NCBI GenBank assembly: GCA_016780695.1
Contig: JADHLK010000054.1
Span: 1 to 8,949, forward strand
DNA: 8,949 bases
DNA from: Alphaproteobacteria bacterium
GTDB taxonomy: Bacteria > Pseudomonadota > Alphaproteobacteria > Puniceispirillales > Puniceispirillaceae
Reading direction: 5' to 3'
Every line of letters begins with the position of its first letter. The first letter of the stretch is position 1. Positions 5,821-8,949 of this stretch are shown here, piece after piece. The notes beneath the pieces were generated by a model. It did not search any database and was not told the DNA's origin. It saw only the letters and a list, made by a program, of their open reading frames with translations. A program made the position numbers and the translations under genes.

Positions 5821-7011
5821 ATGACCGATATGGCATCTACAGCACAGACAGACAGCCTGCCGCCCGGCACCACAGCTGTTCTGGTGCTGGCGGACGGGCG
5901 CATTTTGCCCGGTCAGGGCTTCGGGGCTGAAACCAGCAGCGTTGGAGAGGTCTGTTTCAACACCTCTATGACCGGTTATCAGGAAATCATGACCGACCCG
6001 TCCTATGCCGGACAGATTATCACCTTTACCTTTCCGCATATCGGCAATGTGGGCACCAACCCGGCCGATACTGAAACAGAACAGCCAGCGGCGCTGGGTA
6101 TGATTGTCCGCAACCCGATTACCCCGCCAGCAAATTGGCGCGCATCAAGCAGGCTGGAGGACTGGCTGGAAGCAGCGGGTCTGCCCGGTATCAGCGGTAT
6201 TGATACCCGTGCCCTGACCCGCCTGATCCGGGAAAATGGTGCGCCGAGCGCGGTTCTGTGCCACCGCAAGGATGGCCAGTTTGACCTGTCTGCTCTGCAA
6301 AAAATGGCAGCAGGCTGGCCCGGGCTGAAAGGCATGGATTTGGCTGATGAGGTATCTGCTGATACGGCCCATGACTGGCATCTGGGCAGTTATGATCTGG
6401 CGCGCACCCAATTCACCGAACCGGAGACGCAGCTGCGTGTTGTGGCAATGGATTTTGGCTGCAAGCAAAATATTCTGCGGTGCCTTGTTGATGCCGGATG
6501 TGCAGTAGAGGTGGTGCCGGCCCGGACCAAGGCCAGCGAGATATTGGCGAAAAAGCCGGACGGGGTTTTCCTGTCCAACGGGCCGGGCGACCCGGCCGCA
6601 ACAGCTGCTTATGCAGCTGCTGAAATAGCTGAGCTGGTTGCCTCCGGCTTGCCACTGTTCGGTATCTGTATCGGGCATCAGCTGCTGGCCCTGGCGCTGG
6701 GCGCACACACTGAAAAGATGGAAATCGGGCATCGCGGGGCCAATCACCCGGTCAAGGAGCTGGCCAGCGGCAAGATAGAAATCACCAGCCAGAATCACGG
6801 CTTTAAGGTAGACCCGGACAGCCTGCCAGAGGAGCTGGAGGTCACCCATATCTCATTATTTGATGGATCGGTTGAGGGGTTGCGGCACAAACAGAAACCC
6901 GTCTTCAGCGTGCAGTATCACCCGGAATCCTCACCCGGGCCGCATGATTCCCGCCATTTGTTTCAGCGTTTCATCACCTTGATGCAGGCAGCCAAGCAGG
7001 AGACCAGCTAA
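5821..7011 (+). CDS. carA: Carbamoyl-phosphate synthetase, small (glutamine amidotransferase) subunit
   Basis: CarA (396 residues) hydrolyses glutamine and channels ammonia to CarB for carbamoyl-phosphate synthesis, the shared entry to pyrimidines and arginine. The amino-terminal CarA-specific domain (about 17-160) shows LVLADGRILPGQGFG, FNTSMTGYQEIMTDPSY and GIDTRALTRLIRENGA. The class I glutamine amidotransferase domain (about 205-390) has LSNGPGDP (251-258), the nucleophile Cys283 in GICIGHQ, GHRGANHPV (303-311), and His367 and Glu369 in VQYHPESSPGPHDS, which complete the catalytic triad. Length is normal for the family. The ATG at 5821 is preceded by AGGA seven bases upstream. The gene diverges from yqeY across 184 bases and overlaps carB by one base, so the two are surely one operon. 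A candidate promoter and a palindrome lie upstream. Confidence 0.98.
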   Translation: MTDMASTAQTDSLPPGTTAVLVLADGRILPGQGFGAETSSVGEVCFNTSMTGYQEIMTDPSYAGQIITFTFPHIGNVGTNPADTETEQPAALGMIVRNPITPPANWRASSRLEDWLEAAGLPGISGIDTRALTRLIRENGAPSAVLCHRKDGQFDLSALQKMAAGWPGLKGMDLADEVSADTAHDWHLGSYDLARTQFTEPETQLRVVAMDFGCKQNILRCLVDAGCAVEVVPARTKASEILAKKPDGVFLSNGPGDPAATAAYAAAEIAELVASGLPLFGICIGHQLLALALGAHTEKMEIGHRGANHPVKELASGKIEITSQNHGFKVDPDSLPEELEVTHISLFDGSVEGLRHKQKPVFSVQYHPESSPGPHDSRHLFQRFITLMQAAKQETS

Positions 7012-8949
7012 TGCCGCGCCGCACAGATATATCCTCTATCCTGATAATCGGGGCCGGCCCGATCATTATCGGTCAGGCCTGTGAGTTTGACTATTCCGGA
7101 GCACAGGCTTGCAAGGCGCTGAAAGAAGAGGGCTTTCGGGTGATTTTGGTTAATTCCAACCCGGCCACGATTATGACCGACCCGGTGATGGCAGATGCCA
7201 CCTATGTTGAGCCTATCACGCCGAAAATTGTCACCCGTATTATCGAAAAGGAAAAGCCGGATGCGCTGTTGCCAACGATGGGCGGCCAGACTGCGCTGAA
7301 TACGGCCCTTGAGCTGCACCGGCGCGGCGTGCTCGAAGAATTCGGGGTGGAGCTTATCGGGGCGCGGCCTGATTCAATCAACAAGGCAGAGGATCGTGCC
7401 CTGTTCCGTCAGGCGATGGATGATATTGGTCTGGAATCAGCCAGATCGCGGACAGTGAATAGCTATGAGGATGCCATGCAGGCCCTCGATATTGTGGGTC
7501 TGCCAGCGATCATCCGGCCTTCTTTTACGCTTGGCGGTGAGGGGGGCGGGGTTGCCTATAACCGCGAGGAGTTTGAACAGATTGTGCGGGATGGGCTGCG
7601 TCTCTCGCCAGTGCAGGAGGTGCTGATTGAGGAATCGCTGCTGGGCTGGAAAGAATTTGAAATGGAGGTGGTGCGCGATCACGCGGATAATTGCATCATC
7701 ATCTGTTCGATTGAAAATATGGATCCGATGGGGGTTCATACCGGCGATTCTATTACGGTTGCCCCGGCGCTGACGCTGACGGATAAGGAATATCAGGCCC
7801 TGCGCGATGCCTCTATCGCGGTGCTGCGTGAGATCGGCGTGGATACTGGCGGCTCAAATGTGCAATTCGCGATGAATCCGGAAAATGGGCGGATTATCAT
7901 CATTGAGATGAACCCGCGGGTCAGCCGTTCCTCTGCGCTTGCGTCAAAGGCAACCGGCTTTCCGATTGCCAAGGTCGCGGCCAAGCTGGCGGTCGGCTAT
8001 ACGCTGGATGAGCTGATGAATGACATCACCGGAACCACCCCGGCCAGCTTTGAGCCGACCATTGACTATATCGTGACCAAAATGCCGCGTTTCACCTTTG
8101 AGAAATTTGCTGGCACGAAGGCAGAACTGTCCACCTCGATGAAATCGGTCGGCGAAGCGATGGCGGTCGGGCGCAGCTTTGCCGAGAGCCTGCAAAAGGC
8201 TCTGCGGTCGATGGAAACCGGCCTGTCCGGGCTGGATGAGATCGCGATACCGGAGGCGGATGAAACGCTGGGAGAGGACCCGATTCGCGGATGGCTGGCT
8301 GGTCAGACACCGGACCGGCTGCTGCGGATTGCCCAGGCGATGCGGGCGGGCATGGACAGCCATGAAATTCAGGCCATTACCAAATGGGATCCCTGGTTCC
8401 TCAATCAGATTGAACAGATTATCCGGGCTGAACAGACGGTGGCAAAAGACGGGGTGCCCGCCGACCGCGCCGGCCTTCTGGCCCTGAAATCGATGGGATT
8501 TTCAGATGCCAGGCTGGCCCGGCTGAGCGGCCAGACAGAAACAGAGATTCTGGCCATGCGGCAAAAGCTGGCCATTCATCCGGTCTATAAGCGCATTGAT
8601 ACCTGCGCGGCTGAATTCGCCTCTGACACGGCTTATCTTTATAGCTGTTATGAGCCGGGTGCGCTGGCCAGCTGTGAAGCCGCGCCGTCTGACCGGGAAA
8701 AAGTGGTGATATTGGGCGGCGGGCCAAACCGGATTGGCCAGGGGATTGAGTTTGACTATTGCTGTGTGCACGCAGCCTATGCGCTGTCTGATGCGGGCTA
8801 TGAGACGATTATGATCAATTGCAACCCGGAGACGGTTTCAACAGATTATGATACCTCTGACCGGTTGTATTTTGAGCCGCTGACAGCCGAGGATGTGATC
8901 GAGATAATTCACACCGAACAGCAATCCGGCACGCTGAAAGGGGCGATTG
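7011..8949 (+). CDS. carB: Carbamoyl-phosphate synthetase, large subunit (5' part; runs off the right edge)
   Basis: The frame is open for 646 codons to the window end, about 60% of a normal CarB of roughly 1,075 residues. It begins MPRRTDISSILIIGAGPI and contains the first ATP-grasp (carboxyphosphate) domain, with NSNPATIMTDP, PTMGGQTALN, RPSFTLGGEGGGVAYN, the metal ligands Gln285, Glu299 and Asn301, and IEMNPRVSRSSALASK. The oligomerisation domain follows (about 403-555). The second synthetase half opens at about residue 563 with VVILGGGPNRIGQGIEFDY and is cut off. CarB makes carbamoyl phosphate from bicarbonate, two ATP and ammonia from CarA. Its ATG shares one base with the carA stop (TAATG), and AGGAG inside the end of carA lies eight bases upstream, so the two are likely coupled in translation. 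The allosteric carboxy-terminal domain, which would show ornithine/UMP/IMP sensitivity, is outside the window. Confidence 0.98.
   Translation, partial: MPRRTDISSILIIGAGPIIIGQACEFDYSGAQACKALKEEGFRVILVNSNPATIMTDPVMADATYVEPITPKIVTRIIEKEKPDALLPTMGGQTALNTALELHRRGVLEEFGVELIGARPDSINKAEDRALFRQAMDDIGLESARSRTVNSYEDAMQALDIVGLPAIIRPSFTLGGEGGGVAYNREEFEQIVRDGLRLSPVQEVLIEESLLGWKEFEMEVVRDHADNCIIICSIENMDPMGVHTGDSITVAPALTLTDKEYQALRDASIAVLREIGVDTGGSNVQFAMNPENGRIIIIEMNPRVSRSSALASKATGFPIAKVAAKLAVGYTLDELMNDITGTTPASFEPTIDYIVTKMPRFTFEKFAGTKAELSTSMKSVGEAMAVGRSFAESLQKALRSMETGLSGLDEIAIPEADETLGEDPIRGWLAGQTPDRLLRIAQAMRAGMDSHEIQAITKWDPWFLNQIEQIIRAEQTVAKDGVPADRAGLLALKSMGFSDARLARLSGQTETEILAMRQKLAIHPVYKRIDTCAAEFASDTAYLYSCYEPGALASCEAAPSDREKVVILGGGPNRIGQGIEFDYCCVHAAYALSDAGYETIMINCNPETVSTDYDTSDRLYFEPLTAEDVIEIIHTEQQSGTLKGAI

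Noticed and set aside
7008..8771. Minus-strand open frames opposite carB
   Set aside because: carB is continuous and conserved on the plus strand through the whole stretch; the opposing frames are shadows with no recognisable content.

Overview
The window looks like core chromosome of an alphaproteobacterium. The evidence is gene content and order: a minus-strand run of yqeY, dnaG and rpoD followed by a CAT-anticodon tRNA, lying back to back with carA-carB on the plus strand, and a sigma factor with the region 1.1 and long non-conserved region of a primary sigma-70. The partial porin and family-25 glycosyltransferase at the left edge fit a Gram-negative outer envelope. I cannot name the genus; a marine lineage is possible but is only a guess.

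Layout. Positions 1-300 (minus) hold a porin-like reading frame with no start codon and no signal peptide, running off the left edge. Positions 306-1085 (minus) encode a family-25 glycosyltransferase. Positions 1134-1210 (minus) are a complete tRNA with encoded CCA. Its probable promoter overlaps the end of rpoD, and a leader hairpin lies between promoter and tRNA. rpoD (1281-3257), dnaG (3309-4991) and yqeY (5079-5636) form a minus-strand cluster in the transcription order yqeY, dnaG, rpoD. This matches the enterobacterial macromolecular-synthesis operon rpsU-dnaG-rpoD, with a GatB/YqeY-domain gene in the first position. Positions 5637-5820 are a divergent control region. carA (5821-7011) and the first 646 codons of carB (7011 to the right edge) follow on the plus strand and overlap by one base.

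How the genes work together. The minus-strand cluster couples replication priming (DnaG primase) to bulk transcription (sigma-70), with a small protein possibly linked to tRNA amidation or translation at its head. The divergent pair encodes carbamoyl-phosphate synthetase, which feeds pyrimidine and arginine synthesis. The glycosyltransferase and broken porin lie beyond the 3' end of the tRNA and look like variable envelope genes next to the conserved block.

I found no new multi-gene system. The observations most worth a second look are the 32-residue amino-terminal extension of YqeY set by a near-perfect ribosome binding site, the start-less porin frame abutting the glycosyltransferase gene, a perfect 14-base palindrome in the carA leader, alternative hairpins between yqeY and dnaG, and a sharp GC drop in the part of dnaG that encodes the helicase-binding domain.
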